From: Bacteroidales bacterium
Lineage (GTDB): Bacteria > Bacteroidota > Bacteroidia > Bacteroidales > UBA932
Direction: 5' to 3'
Assembly (NCBI GenBank): GCA_017437125.1
Contig: JAFSBV010000001.1
Span: 1-64,000 of the forward strand
DNA: 64,000 nt
The translations under genes and the position numbers were made by a program. Shown piece by piece: positions 1 to 8,380 of this stretch (positions within the stretch are counted from its first letter, which is position 1; each line of letters begins with the position of its first letter). The notes under the pieces are model-generated. The model saw only the letters and a list, made by a program, of their open reading frames with translations, made no database searches and was not told where the DNA came from.

Positions 1-50
1 TAAGTATATACGCTACTACAATAATGATAGAATCAAACTGAGGCTAAATG

Positions 51-77
51 GAAAAAGCCCGGTGCAATACCGAGCTT
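51..77 (-). terminator. Intrinsic terminator after the fimbrillin-like lipoprotein gene
   Basis: Read on the minus strand, an 8-bp stem (AAGCTCGG pairing with CCGGGCTT, with one G-T wobble) and a 7-nt loop are followed by a run of five T. It lies about 100 nt past the stop codon at 180. No gene is visible in bases 1-179. Confidence 0.7.
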
Positions 78-179
78 TATTCCAATTTAAGCGAGCCTCT
101 TAATAATGTTAAACCGTCCAACTTTTTGGGGTCACATCACAGTTACTCGCTGTACAGCCTTATTCCTTTTTAACTGTCG

Positions 180-2759
180 TTAGTTCTTGTAGAACTTCAC
201 TTCAGCTATCTGCGTGTGGGTTTCACCACAGTAATTGTGCTTGAATGATACAGGAATCTTCACGATCACGTTGTCTGTAATTCCACCGGAATTAGTGATT
301 ATCTTCACTTCTCCAGTCTCAGGGTTGACGTCATAGAACATAGCAGGAACTTCTACACCAGATGTTTCCATCACGGCAGTGATATGCTCTGTATCGATTT
401 CAAGATCTGTCTGACCATATACTCTGAATGAATCATCCTCATCAGGTCTTGTGTAGTATATCTTTCCTGTATCGCTGTATTCGTAACCCATCCAGAACTC
501 TGTAATGTCGTAAGCATACTTGTTGTAAAGCTCTGCTGATGTAGCTGCATCGAACGCACTGAGTGCAGATACAACGTTTACATATGACCATTCTCCATCT
601 TCCCATACAGAATATGCACCCTGTTTCTTTGTCTTATCCGGCTTTATCTTTGAGAATCTTACGAGTTCAGGTACAACGAGGGTAAGATCGATTGATCCAT
701 ATGATACAGTTGTATCGCCGGTAGCAACAAGCTCAATCTCCACATCAAGTGAATTTCTGTAGATTGCATCTTCGTCAGCTGTGTTCCATGTGAGGAGATT
801 TGTCATTGCATGCGGATCATCTGTAGTATATGTCTTATGTGTATTAAGGGTTGCGAAATCATCACCGCTCTTTTCAACCTTTCCGTATTCGTCATACTTT
901 ACAGTTGTAACCTTGTAAAGCAGACTGAGTTCGTTGTACTGGATATCCTTCTCATTTTCTCCGTTTACGATGACATAGTCCCTGAGGTCAATTGCAGAAA
1001 GCTGATAATCAGCACCGTCAGTGGTACCTGTACCCTTGATGAAATTCGGAATCTTTACCGTTCCTTCAAGGTTGACAGTGTTGTCAGGATTAACCCATAC
1101 AGGATTACGCTCGATAGAGAACCCGAGACGACTTATCTTGGCAGTTACAAGGTATGAATAGTTTACACCGAAAATATTCATGGTCTTCAGCATAACCACT
1201 TTATCGTCATATTCTGCGATGCCGGCTGGGATTGAAATATATGAGGTTTCAATTTCTTCCTCGCTGTCATATGCAAATCTGAATCCAGGTCCGGAAACAG
1301 GCTTTCCGTTCACCTCAGCCACCAAGGTACCTGCAGTGTAGGAAGTCTGTTTGAAGAACTCCTTGATGAATGCTTCGCTCTCATCTTCATCCAATGCTTC
1401 TGGATAAAAGTCCTTGTCAACAGCCAATGTCGCTGCAAAAGGCTTGATCTCGCCGTACATGGTCGAGCTCATTCTTCCGTCGATCATCACGTCATCAAGA
1501 GTTATGGTCTTGTCTTCAGGCATCGCTCCAGTATTGATATCGAACTTGATAGTATATTCGACAGGCTCGTCATCATAGAGCTTGGCTGTAAACTGATAGT
1601 TCAGCATTTCTCCCTTGGCGAAAGGAATGTTTCCGCCGGTAAGCCTTACATCATTCTTTGAGAGAGATGTAATGATGGCAGTCGCATCATAAGTCTTACC
1701 TTTGCTGTCGGTAGCTGTAGCCTTTAGCTTGATTGTGCTTGTCAGTGGTGAAAAGAGCTTGCCATCGGCGTCCTTCAGTTTGGTGATATCGTCTATACCT
1801 GAAACTTTAAACTCCATTGCAGTCGAAATACCATTGTCATGTTTCCATGTATCGCCATATTTATATGACCATGCGATGTCGATTGAAGCACGTGCAGGCT
1901 CAGCCATTTCGTCAGCTGTGAGAGGTATGCTGAGGATTGATGAACGGCCGACAGCAAGCTTCTTTCCCTCCTTGAGGTTGAACTTCTGCTCACGTCCGTC
2001 TGTTGACTGTATGCTTATGCAGAGATCCTCATACTCTCTGTGAGGAACTACAATGTAGAACGCTGTGGCATTCTTTCCGACAGCAACGCCGTTTCCACAG
2101 TCAAGAACGACTTTGTTCTCATCTGCGGCTGTACCTGCGACATATTCCTTCTTGTTGACGTCATATCTGCACTTTCCAGAAATGAAGCCTTCCGAGGTAG
2201 CAACAGTTACGGACTTGACCTTGAAGCTCTCCTTGTTTGTCGATACCATCAGCTTGAGGGCACCGGCAGCATTGAAGAACCTGAATTCCGGAATTGCGGT
2301 TATGTTGCTTACCATAGGCATTGCCTCTTCTGCAAAAGATCCCTCTGCATAGACCTGCTCGGCAGGGATGGTTATATACACCTCCTTGGTCGAGACGATT
2401 TCTGCATTTTCTGCAGGATATACGGCAATGGCGCCGTTCGACATCTTCAGTCCCTTGGTAGGATCCTCAGGAATGAACACTGCTGTCACATCTCCTCCTT
2501 CCAGAGCAGTATAAACAGCCTGAGATTCAGCGCCGTCCGTACGGATGGCGATGTTGTCCCACTGTGACCATAATACCTTATATATATTATCTTCCTTAGG
2601 ACCGAGATGAGTCTTTGTTTCGGCACCTATGGTGGCTGTTACCGGAACCGCTTCTTCATTTCCGGTAACGGTTTCAGTTACATCTTCCATGGCGCAGGAT
2701 GCAAGCAGCAATCCGCCGATAAGCAAGGTTGTTATTTTCCTATTCATGATCGATGACAT
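180..2759 (-). CDS. Fimbrillin-like surface lipoprotein with the shared C-terminal module
   Basis: An 859-residue lipoprotein. The signal peptide ends in lipobox LLASC (C22), which predicts lipid anchoring and probable surface export. Residues about 35-285 resemble the N-terminal half of Bacteroidales fimbrillin/Mfa-like proteins: TKTHLGP, VLWSQWDNIAI, AVYPAENAE and FFNAAGALKLMV are typical patches. Residues about 293-859 are homologous to the C-terminal half of the lipoprotein encoded at 4514-8209. Shared patches include DSKGKTYDAT, GGNIPFAKGE, IDLRDYV and TLVVPEL, and a tail with H841-x2-C844-x3-H848. A second ATG at 2747 (MNRKITT) is an equally good start. The gene lies 8 nt after a 47-codon gene and shares its promoter. 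The fimbrillin call is family resemblance only; the function is unknown. Confidence 0.85.
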   Translation of the reverse strand: MSSIMNRKITTLLIGGLLLASCAMEDVTETVTGNEEAVPVTATIGAETKTHLGPKEDNIYKVLWSQWDNIAIRTDGAESQAVYTALEGGDVTAVFIPEDPTKGLKMSNGAIAVYPAENAEIVSTKEVYITIPAEQVYAEGSFAEEAMPMVSNITAIPEFRFFNAAGALKLMVSTNKESFKVKSVTVATSEGFISGKCRYDVNKKEYVAGTAADENKVVLDCGNGVAVGKNATAFYIVVPHREYEDLCISIQSTDGREQKFNLKEGKKLAVGRSSILSIPLTADEMAEPARASIDIAWSYKYGDTWKHDNGISTAMEFKVSGIDDITKLKDADGKLFSPLTSTIKLKATATDSKGKTYDATAIITSLSKNDVRLTGGNIPFAKGEMLNYQFTAKLYDDEPVEYTIKFDINTGAMPEDKTITLDDVMIDGRMSSTMYGEIKPFAATLAVDKDFYPEALDEDESEAFIKEFFKQTSYTAGTLVAEVNGKPVSGPGFRFAYDSEEEIETSYISIPAGIAEYDDKVVMLKTMNIFGVNYSYLVTAKISRLGFSIERNPVWVNPDNTVNLEGTVKIPNFIKGTGTTDGADYQLSAIDLRDYVIVNGENEKDIQYNELSLLYKVTTVKYDEYGKVEKSGDDFATLNTHKTYTTDDPHAMTNLLTWNTADEDAIYRNSLDVEIELVATGDTTVSYGSIDLTLVVPELVRFSKIKPDKTKKQGAYSVWEDGEWSYVNVVSALSAFDAATSAELYNKYAYDITEFWMGYEYSDTGKIYYTRPDEDDSFRVYGQTDLEIDTEHITAVMETSGVEVPAMFYDVNPETGEVKIITNSGGITDNVIVKIPVSFKHNYCGETHTQIAEVKFYKN

Positions 2760-2767
2760 TTATTCGT

Positions 2768-2911
2768 TTATTCAAAATCAGAGAAATCACCAGGAATCTC
2801 TGTCATTCCTTCATTTCCGCCTCCGAAGCTCTGGGCGCATACAACCTGTTCCGTCTGCAACAGGATTGTCTTGACTTCCGGTTTTACGTAGTTTTTTCTA
2901 TCTATATTCAT
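2768..2911 (-). CDS. 47-residue peptide gene leading the lipoprotein transcript
   Basis: An uninterrupted 48-codon frame encodes a peptide beginning MNIDRKNYVKPEVKTILLQ and ending in an acidic, aromatic tail (GDFSDFE). The order K-x-Y-x-KP-x-x-x, then a short hydrophobic stretch with Cys, then Gly-rich and Asp/Phe-rich residues, resembles the many unnamed 40-70 residue proteins that sit upstream of surface lipoprotein genes in Bacteroidales. That likeness is from memory of the pattern, not a search. A TATATTTG promoter box lies 22 nt upstream, and the stop is 8 nt before the ATG of the 859-residue lipoprotein, so the two genes form one transcript. It could be a peptide substrate, chaperone or leader peptide; no function can be assigned. 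Confidence 0.7.
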   Translation of the reverse strand: MNIDRKNYVKPEVKTILLQTEQVVCAQSFGGGNEGMTEIPGDFSDFE

Positions 2912-2932
2912 ATAATAAATGTATTAGAACTG

Positions 2933-2940
2933 CAAATATA
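2933..2940 (-). promoter_or_regulatory. -7 promoter box for the peptide and lipoprotein transcript
   Basis: On the minus strand this reads TATATTTG, a full match to the Bacteroidetes -7 consensus TAnnTTTG, 22 nt before the ATG of the 47-codon gene. Confidence 0.65.
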
Positions 2941-3288
2941 ACATTCTTCGAGGATTTTGCTGATATTTTTAATGATTTTGTTCGAATCGTCATGAAATCA
3001 TGGTCAGAAATGTGAATATTTTGTTTGCTGTTTCATAAATATTGTTTACTTTTGTAAAAGTATTCGGATCATTCAGGCTTGAATATCGTAATCATTCTTC
3101 GTAACCCGCCTCCGATACGTTTCAAATCGATTTTTTCCGTTTTTTTATTGCTAATTCAAATTTTCTGATTACCTTTGTGCATTACTATAGCTTTGTCAAG
3201 TAGTGTCTTGACGCACTAAGGGTGTGTGTGACAGGGTGTTATGAGACGAATAATAAGTTGAACCATAAACCAACTAGACTATTAAAAT
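2941..3288. promoter_or_regulatory. Divergent intergenic region with plus-strand promoter and structured leader
   Basis: This AT-rich stretch separates two divergent surface-protein transcripts and holds no convincing gene. A -7 box TACCTTTG at 3170-3177 is the best promoter for the OmpA-like gene and would give a leader of about 105 nt. That leader contains a small hairpin (GTCAAG, 6-nt loop, CTTGAC) around 3195-3212. A second box, TACTTTTG at 3047-3054, sits inside the palindrome TTTAC-TTTT-GTAAA and could be an upstream promoter or an operator. Confidence 0.5.
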
Positions 3289-4461
3289 ATGATGAAACGA
3301 CTGACGATGATTGTCGCATCGCTGCTTCTGTTGAGCGGTGTTGCGTCAGCTCAGCAGAGCAAGTCTGATGAAACTCTCGAGTTCCGTCCTCATTGGAGCC
3401 TCGGTCTTCAGGGTGGTGTGGCTCACACTCGTGGTGAGTCGAGTTTCGGTGACTTGATCTCGCCTGCAGCCCAGCTTTCTGTGGCTTACAATTTCCATCA
3501 TGCGATGGGCGTGCGCTTTGGTCTGGGTGGCTGGCAGGGAAAGGGTGCAGCCCTTACTGCGAAAGGCTATCAGGGCTACGCTTTCCAGTTTGGTCAGTTC
3601 AGTGCTGACTATGTTCTCGGTCTTGCAAATCTTTTTGGAGGTTTCAGACACGACAGAGTGGTTAATCCATACCTTTTTGCCGGAGTGGGGGCCGCTTATG
3701 GTTTCAACAACGAGCAGGCCGCTCCTTACAAGGACATCCTTGAGTACTATTGGGAGGGCGGCAAGTTCTTCGTTCCTGTTCGCGCAGGTCTCGGTGTTGA
3801 CTTCCGTCTCGGAGACAAGGTAAGCCTCGGTCTTGAGGGAAATACCGCAGTTCTTTCAGATAAGTTCAATTCAAAGAGAGCTGACAATGCTGACTGGCAG
3901 TTCAACCTGCTTGCCGGCTTGAAGTTCGCTTTCGGAGGAAATACTCGTCCGTCTAAGGCATATGCAGACAAGCTTGCTGCTGAAGAGGCTGCTGCCGCCG
4001 CTGCTGCTGAGGCAGAGAGACTCGCTGCAGAGAAGGCTGCAAGAGAAGCTGCCGAGCGTGCTGCCGCTGAGAAGGCTGCTGCAGAGAAGGCTGCAAGAGA
4101 AGCTGCCGAGCGTGCTGCTGCCGAGCGTGCTGCAAAGGCTGCCGAGAATTCAGATAACGTATTCTTCACAATCGGTTCATATTATATCCGTAAGGCTGAG
4201 GGTGCAAAGCTTGAGACTCTCGCTGAGTGGATGAAGGCAAATCCTGATTTCAACGTATCTCTCGTAGGATATGCTGACAAGGAGACCGGTACACCTAAGG
4301 GTAACGAGAAGCTTTCTGCGAACCGTGCAAGGGTTGTAAAGGAAAGACTTGTAAGCCTCGGTGTTGACGAGTCAAGGATCATGACCGCATACAAGGGCGA
4401 TACTGTTCAGCCATTTGCTGAGAACGCCAAGAACCGTGTCGTAATCTGCACACTTGAGTAA
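3289..4461 (+). CDS. OmpA-family outer-membrane protein with TolA-like Ala/Glu linker
   Basis: A 390-residue outer-membrane protein that should tether the outer membrane to peptidoglycan. A Sec signal peptide ends near ASAQQ (about residue 22). Residues about 30-220 form an OmpA-like N-terminal beta-barrel rich in alternating aromatics and glycines. Residues about 225-285 are an Ala/Glu/Arg/Lys-rich helical linker. Residues about 288-390 are an OmpA C-terminal domain, with the peptidoglycan-binding D in YADKETG and R in LSANRARVV. The linker is built of duplicated DNA. The first of two adjacent ATG codons is used, and the leader is A-rich rather than Shine-Dalgarno. It precedes the giant lipoprotein by 52 nt and is probably co-transcribed with it. 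Confidence 0.9.
   Translation: MMKRLTMIVASLLLLSGVASAQQSKSDETLEFRPHWSLGLQGGVAHTRGESSFGDLISPAAQLSVAYNFHHAMGVRFGLGGWQGKGAALTAKGYQGYAFQFGQFSADYVLGLANLFGGFRHDRVVNPYLFAGVGAAYGFNNEQAAPYKDILEYYWEGGKFFVPVRAGLGVDFRLGDKVSLGLEGNTAVLSDKFNSKRADNADWQFNLLAGLKFAFGGNTRPSKAYADKLAAEEAAAAAAAEAERLAAEKAAREAAERAAAEKAAAEKAAREAAERAAAERAAKAAENSDNVFFTIGSYYIRKAEGAKLETLAEWMKANPDFNVSLVGYADKETGTPKGNEKLSANRARVVKERLVSLGVDESRIMTAYKGDTVQPFAENAKNRVVICTLE
4027..4118 (+). repeat. Tandem 54-bp-period repeat in the Ala-rich linker
   Basis: A 38-bp unit at 4027-4064 recurs identically at 4081-4118, a period of 54 bp (18 codons). It encodes EKAAREAAERAA. Identical DNA rather than only identical protein suggests recent unit duplication, so linker length may vary between strains. 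Confidence 0.85.
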
Positions 4462-4513
4462 GTTTTACTATACCAAATATTTATTCATTCACATTAACAA
4501 ACAAAGTTTTATT

Positions 4514-7500
4514 ATGAAAAAATTTTTCAGTGCAATTCTGCTGATGACCATGATGGTATTTTCAGTAGGCACATTTGTTTCATGTAATGACCTTGTAGAT
4601 GAAATGCAGGGCATACAGGGACAGGTGGATGGACAGCAGGCCGCAATCAAGGCTCTCAATGATGAGATCGCTGTCCTCGAAAGTGCTCTTGCTACAGCAC
4701 AGAGCACAGCTGACGCTGCAAAGAAGGCTGCTGACGATGCAGCTGCTGCCGCAGCTCAGGCAAAGGCTGATGCAATCGCTGATGCTAAGGCTCAGGTTGA
4801 GGCTCTCAAGTCTGCTTACGAGGGTAAGATCGCTGAGATCGAGGCTACTCTTGCAGGAAAGGTAAGCAAGGAAGAGCTTGATGCTGCCGTTAAGGCTGCT
4901 TCTGATGGCGTAAACGCTGCTCTTGAGGTTATCAACACTAAGCTTGCTACAATTGAGGCAACTATCAAGGATCTTCAGGATAAGAAGGCTGACAAGGCTG
5001 AGCTCGACGCTGAAGTAGCTAAGCTTCTTGAGGCTGACACTAAGATCAACACTCAGCTCGCTGCTCTCGAGAACTACATCAAGAATCTTGAGGTAGGTGG
5101 TTCTGCAAATGCTTCTCAGATCGACAGCATCAGAACAGAGCTTGCTAACGCTGCTGCTGAGATCGAGGATCTTTGGGCATTCCTTCAGGACGAGAACACT
5201 GGTCTTTATGCACTCGTAGCAGGTAACTCTTCTGCTATTACTGCAATGCAGGAGGATTTCCAGGCTGCTCTTGACGAGCTTTACGCTGATATCTATGGTG
5301 AGGGTCCTAACTCTCTCTTCACAATGGTTGGTCAGCACGCTGGTCTTATTCAGGATCTCGATGAGAGAATGACTGCTGCTGAGGAAGCTATCCTTGCTAA
5401 CAACCAGGCTCTTTCTATCGCTGTTAAGATTGCTAACCAGATTCAGTCTGTAGTTTATGTACCAACTTCTGATAACATTCCTTCAATGAGCTATTATCTC
5501 GGTGCTACTACTCTTAAGAAGTATGAGTCACCTCTTATGATCATGGCTACTTACGAGGTTAGCCCTAAGGCGCTCGTAGAGACTCTTGAGGATGTAAATG
5601 TTGGTTTCGCTACTGTTGCAACTAAGGTTGCTGGTGCTGAGTATTTCGGTGCTAAGATTATCGACAGAGATGCTACAACTGGTCGCATGATTGTTGTTGG
5701 TTACATCACTAAGGGTTCTGATGCTTATAAGGTTCTTACTGGTGCAAATACTCAGAATGGTGTTTCTTTCAACCTTAATGTATCTGTTTCAGCTCCTTTC
5801 AATGTTGAGGATGAGGATGGTCTTCAGGCTTCTATCGACGGTGGTACTTTCGTAGTATCTGATTACACTAAGGCTACTGTTGCTGGTGCTGCAAAGAATC
5901 TTGCTGAGAATGTTTATACAGCATATCCTTACGGTGATGTTGTAGCTTACAATACTGTATTCTCTGCAAGTTATGAAGTTCCTTATTCTCCAGTAGGAGA
6001 TTCATCTGCACGTTCTCTCTTTGAGCAATTTATGGGTCTTTATGTAAACTTCGAGGGCACTTACCTCCCACTCGACAGAGCTTCTGAGGTTCTCGGATTC
6101 GATCTCGTTCCTTCATATGGTGCGTTCAAGGCTACTTATAATGCAGCAGATAACAACTATGATGGTAAGAAGGAGTCTCCAATCGTTGTTTCAGGCGAGA
6201 ATTTTGCTACTGTAGCTACTCTTGCAGGTCCTACTGGTGACTATAAGAAAGAGGCTGATGCTATCGGTCAGAATGTAGTAGTTAAGGTTGATGGTGTTAA
6301 GCTTAATGACACTGCTGTTGATGTTACTATTCAGTCAACTTACAAGGTTGGTTACAAGAAGGCTGACATTACTCTTACTTCTGCTGACTTCGTATGGTCA
6401 TATCAGTATGGTGCTGAGCTTGACGGTGTTTACAATGATCCAGATAATGAATTCCCATTGCTTAAGTCTGCTGCTGAGCTTGATGTAACTAGCGGTACTG
6501 CTGATATTTCAGCACTTTACGTTGGTGATCCTCTGGATCCTACTTCTCAGCAGTTCTCACCAAATAATGTAATCGAATTCGAGTCAACTGCTAAGGACTC
6601 TAAGGGTAATGAGTATGATGCTACAATCCAGGTAGTTTCACTTTCTAAGGACAATGTTCGTATCGTAGGTGGTAACGTTCCATTCGCACCAGGTGAGGAA
6701 CTTACTTACAAGTTCAATGCTATTCTCTACGATAAGGCTCGTGTTCAGTACACTCTTGAATTCAGCTTCACTACTACTCCAATGCCAGCTAACAAGGAGA
6801 TCGTTCTTGATCCAGTTGCTGTTGATGTTAAGTTCAACTATGACATGGTTGCACCAGTAACTCCAATCGATGCAATCCTTGCTGTTGACGCTGCTTATTA
6901 TCCAGAGGCTGCTGCAGGTCTCGCTTCATTCGAGGCTCTCTCAGATGCATTTATTGCTGGTACAGGTGCTTTGAATGTTTACGATCCTAATACACCGGCT
7001 GCTGATCAGTCTATCTTTGATTTCACTGTAGCTAACTATAAGGCTTACAACGCATGGAGTCAGCTTACAGCAGTTTACGATGCATCTTATGTTACTATTG
7101 AGGACGCTGTTATCGGTGATGAGTTCGTATTCATCTATGAATATACAGTATTCGATGTAGTTTACACTATCGTAGTTCCTGCTGAGGTTGTCAAGGCTAC
7201 TGGTTATGCTCTTGAGGTTAACCCACTCCTTGTAAACTCTAATAACGTCGTTAACCTTACTAAGGGTACAGTTAAGTATCCTACAGTTGCTACTGGTTCT
7301 ACATCTGTAACTGCTGGTACTGACTATGAGCTCGAGGTTATTGACCTTAGAGACTATGTAATGGTAACAGGTGAGGATCAGTATGATCTTGCTGCTGAGG
7401 AGCTCGCACTCTCATATACAGTTACAAATTACTATAAGGATAACGCTGGTACTGAGTATGTTGGTGAGGCTTGGGCAACAATTGACAATGCTTACACTAA

Positions 7501-8209
7501 CACAATTGTAGGTACTGTTGATGAACTCGTAAATCAGCTTACTTGGGGTCTTGATACTCTTGGTCAGTATGTTAACACTATGACTGTCAAGATTGATCTC
7601 GTAGCAAATAACGCTCTTAAGGGTGATCCTAAGAAGAGAACACTTTACGGTTCACAGACTCTTACACTCGTAGTTCCTGAGCTTCTTGAGGCTACTGCTA
7701 TCAAGCCGGTTTACGATTCTAAGAAGGCTTCTAACTGCAAGGGTGCTTACTCTATCATGGAGGCTAACACAACTACAGGTGCTCTTGAGTGGACTCCAGT
7801 AAATGCTGTTAAGGGTGTTAAGGTAACTGCTAAGGATACTAAGAAGACTGCTCTCTATAATCCATATGCTGCTGATCTTACTGAGCTTTGGATGGATTAT
7901 AACAGTTCAACTAAGACTACAATCGCTGGTGGTGATGATGTATTCGCAGTTTACAACCAGACTACTGCTACTGTAGCTACTAAGTGGAACGGTTATGCGT
8001 ATGTACTTGATGTAACTGCTAAGTTCCAGAGCTCTGGTAAGGCTGTTCCAGCTGACTACTATACTGTTGATGTTGAGGGTAATGTTGCTCTTACAGTTAA
8101 CTCAGGTGAGATTACTGATAATATCATCGTTACAGTTCCTGTAGTATTCAAGCATGACTACTGCTCAAGCGAGCATAAAGTTAATGTTGAGGTACTCTTC
8201 GTTAAGTAA
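4514..8209 (+). CDS. Giant coiled-coil surface lipoprotein with the shared C-terminal module
   Basis: A 1231-residue lipoprotein starting MKKFFSAILL. The longer upstream frame overlaps ompA and has no signal peptide. Lipobox TFVSC gives C24. Residues about 28-330 are predicted coiled coil rich in Ala, Lys, Glu and Asp. Residues about 330-620 are unrecognised beta-rich sequence beginning QSVVYVP, as in other large Bacteroidales coiled-coil lipoproteins. Residues about 625-1231 match the C-terminal module of the lipoprotein at 180-2759 and end with H1214-x2-C1217-x3-H1221. Codons are strikingly uniform (GCT, ACT, GTT, CTT, AAG, GAG), which suggests very high expression. It may be a stalk-and-head surface protein or a major coat component; this is inference from architecture. 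Confidence 0.85.
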   Translation: MKKFFSAILLMTMMVFSVGTFVSCNDLVDEMQGIQGQVDGQQAAIKALNDEIAVLESALATAQSTADAAKKAADDAAAAAAQAKADAIADAKAQVEALKSAYEGKIAEIEATLAGKVSKEELDAAVKAASDGVNAALEVINTKLATIEATIKDLQDKKADKAELDAEVAKLLEADTKINTQLAALENYIKNLEVGGSANASQIDSIRTELANAAAEIEDLWAFLQDENTGLYALVAGNSSAITAMQEDFQAALDELYADIYGEGPNSLFTMVGQHAGLIQDLDERMTAAEEAILANNQALSIAVKIANQIQSVVYVPTSDNIPSMSYYLGATTLKKYESPLMIMATYEVSPKALVETLEDVNVGFATVATKVAGAEYFGAKIIDRDATTGRMIVVGYITKGSDAYKVLTGANTQNGVSFNLNVSVSAPFNVEDEDGLQASIDGGTFVVSDYTKATVAGAAKNLAENVYTAYPYGDVVAYNTVFSASYEVPYSPVGDSSARSLFEQFMGLYVNFEGTYLPLDRASEVLGFDLVPSYGAFKATYNAADNNYDGKKESPIVVSGENFATVATLAGPTGDYKKEADAIGQNVVVKVDGVKLNDTAVDVTIQSTYKVGYKKADITLTSADFVWSYQYGAELDGVYNDPDNEFPLLKSAAELDVTSGTADISALYVGDPLDPTSQQFSPNNVIEFESTAKDSKGNEYDATIQVVSLSKDNVRIVGGNVPFAPGEELTYKFNAILYDKARVQYTLEFSFTTTPMPANKEIVLDPVAVDVKFNYDMVAPVTPIDAILAVDAAYYPEAAAGLASFEALSDAFIAGTGALNVYDPNTPAADQSIFDFTVANYKAYNAWSQLTAVYDASYVTIEDAVIGDEFVFIYEYTVFDVVYTIVVPAEVVKATGYALEVNPLLVNSNNVVNLTKGTVKYPTVATGSTSVTAGTDYELEVIDLRDYVMVTGEDQYDLAAEELALSYTVTNYYKDNAGTEYVGEAWATIDNAYTNTIVGTVDELVNQLTWGLDTLGQYVNTMTVKIDLVANNALKGDPKKRTLYGSQTLTLVVPELLEATAIKPVYDSKKASNCKGAYSIMEANTTTGALEWTPVNAVKGVKVTAKDTKKTALYNPYAADLTELWMDYNSSTKTTIAGGDDVFAVYNQTTATVATKWNGYAYVLDVTAKFQSSGKAVPADYYTVDVEGNVALTVNSGEITDNIIVTVPVVFKHDYCSSEHKVNVEVLFVK

Positions 8210-8230
8210 TTAATGAATACTCTATAAATT

Positions 8231-8261
8231 AGCTCCTCCGGAAACGGAGGAGCTTTTTTTT
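8231..8261 (+). terminator. Strong intrinsic terminator after the giant lipoprotein gene
   Basis: A perfect 10-bp stem (AGCTCCTCCG with CGGAGGAGCT) closes a GAAA tetraloop and runs into eight T, 22 nt after the stop codon. A strong terminator fits a highly expressed gene. Confidence 0.95.
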
Positions 8262-8295
8262 GTTATTGTAACAGTTTATTCGTCGCCGCATAATA

Positions 8296-8333
8296 ATAGC
8301 CGTTATCGTTCACATTTGATTGATAACGGCTAT
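8296..8333 (-). terminator. Hairpin downstream of hutI, possible weak terminator
   Basis: A 12-bp stem (ATAGCCGTTATC with GATAACGGCTAT) around a 14-nt loop lies 48 nt past the hutI stop. No clear T run follows on the minus strand, so it may protect the 3' end of the RNA rather than terminate. Confidence 0.4.
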
Positions 8334-8380
8334 AATTTGATATAGTTCGGGTATTTCTGTCAGGCTCGATCCTTCTCTGA

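Noticed and set aside
3747-4169. A 140-residue Ala/Ser-rich minus-strand frame under the OmpA linker
   Set aside because: It is the mirror of the repetitive GCT/GAG-rich linker codons. Low-complexity repeats open long antisense frames by chance.
4580-5338. A 252-residue minus-strand frame under the coiled-coil region
   Set aside because: It is produced by the repetitive codons of the giant lipoprotein and has Leu/Ser-rich composition without any recognisable domain.
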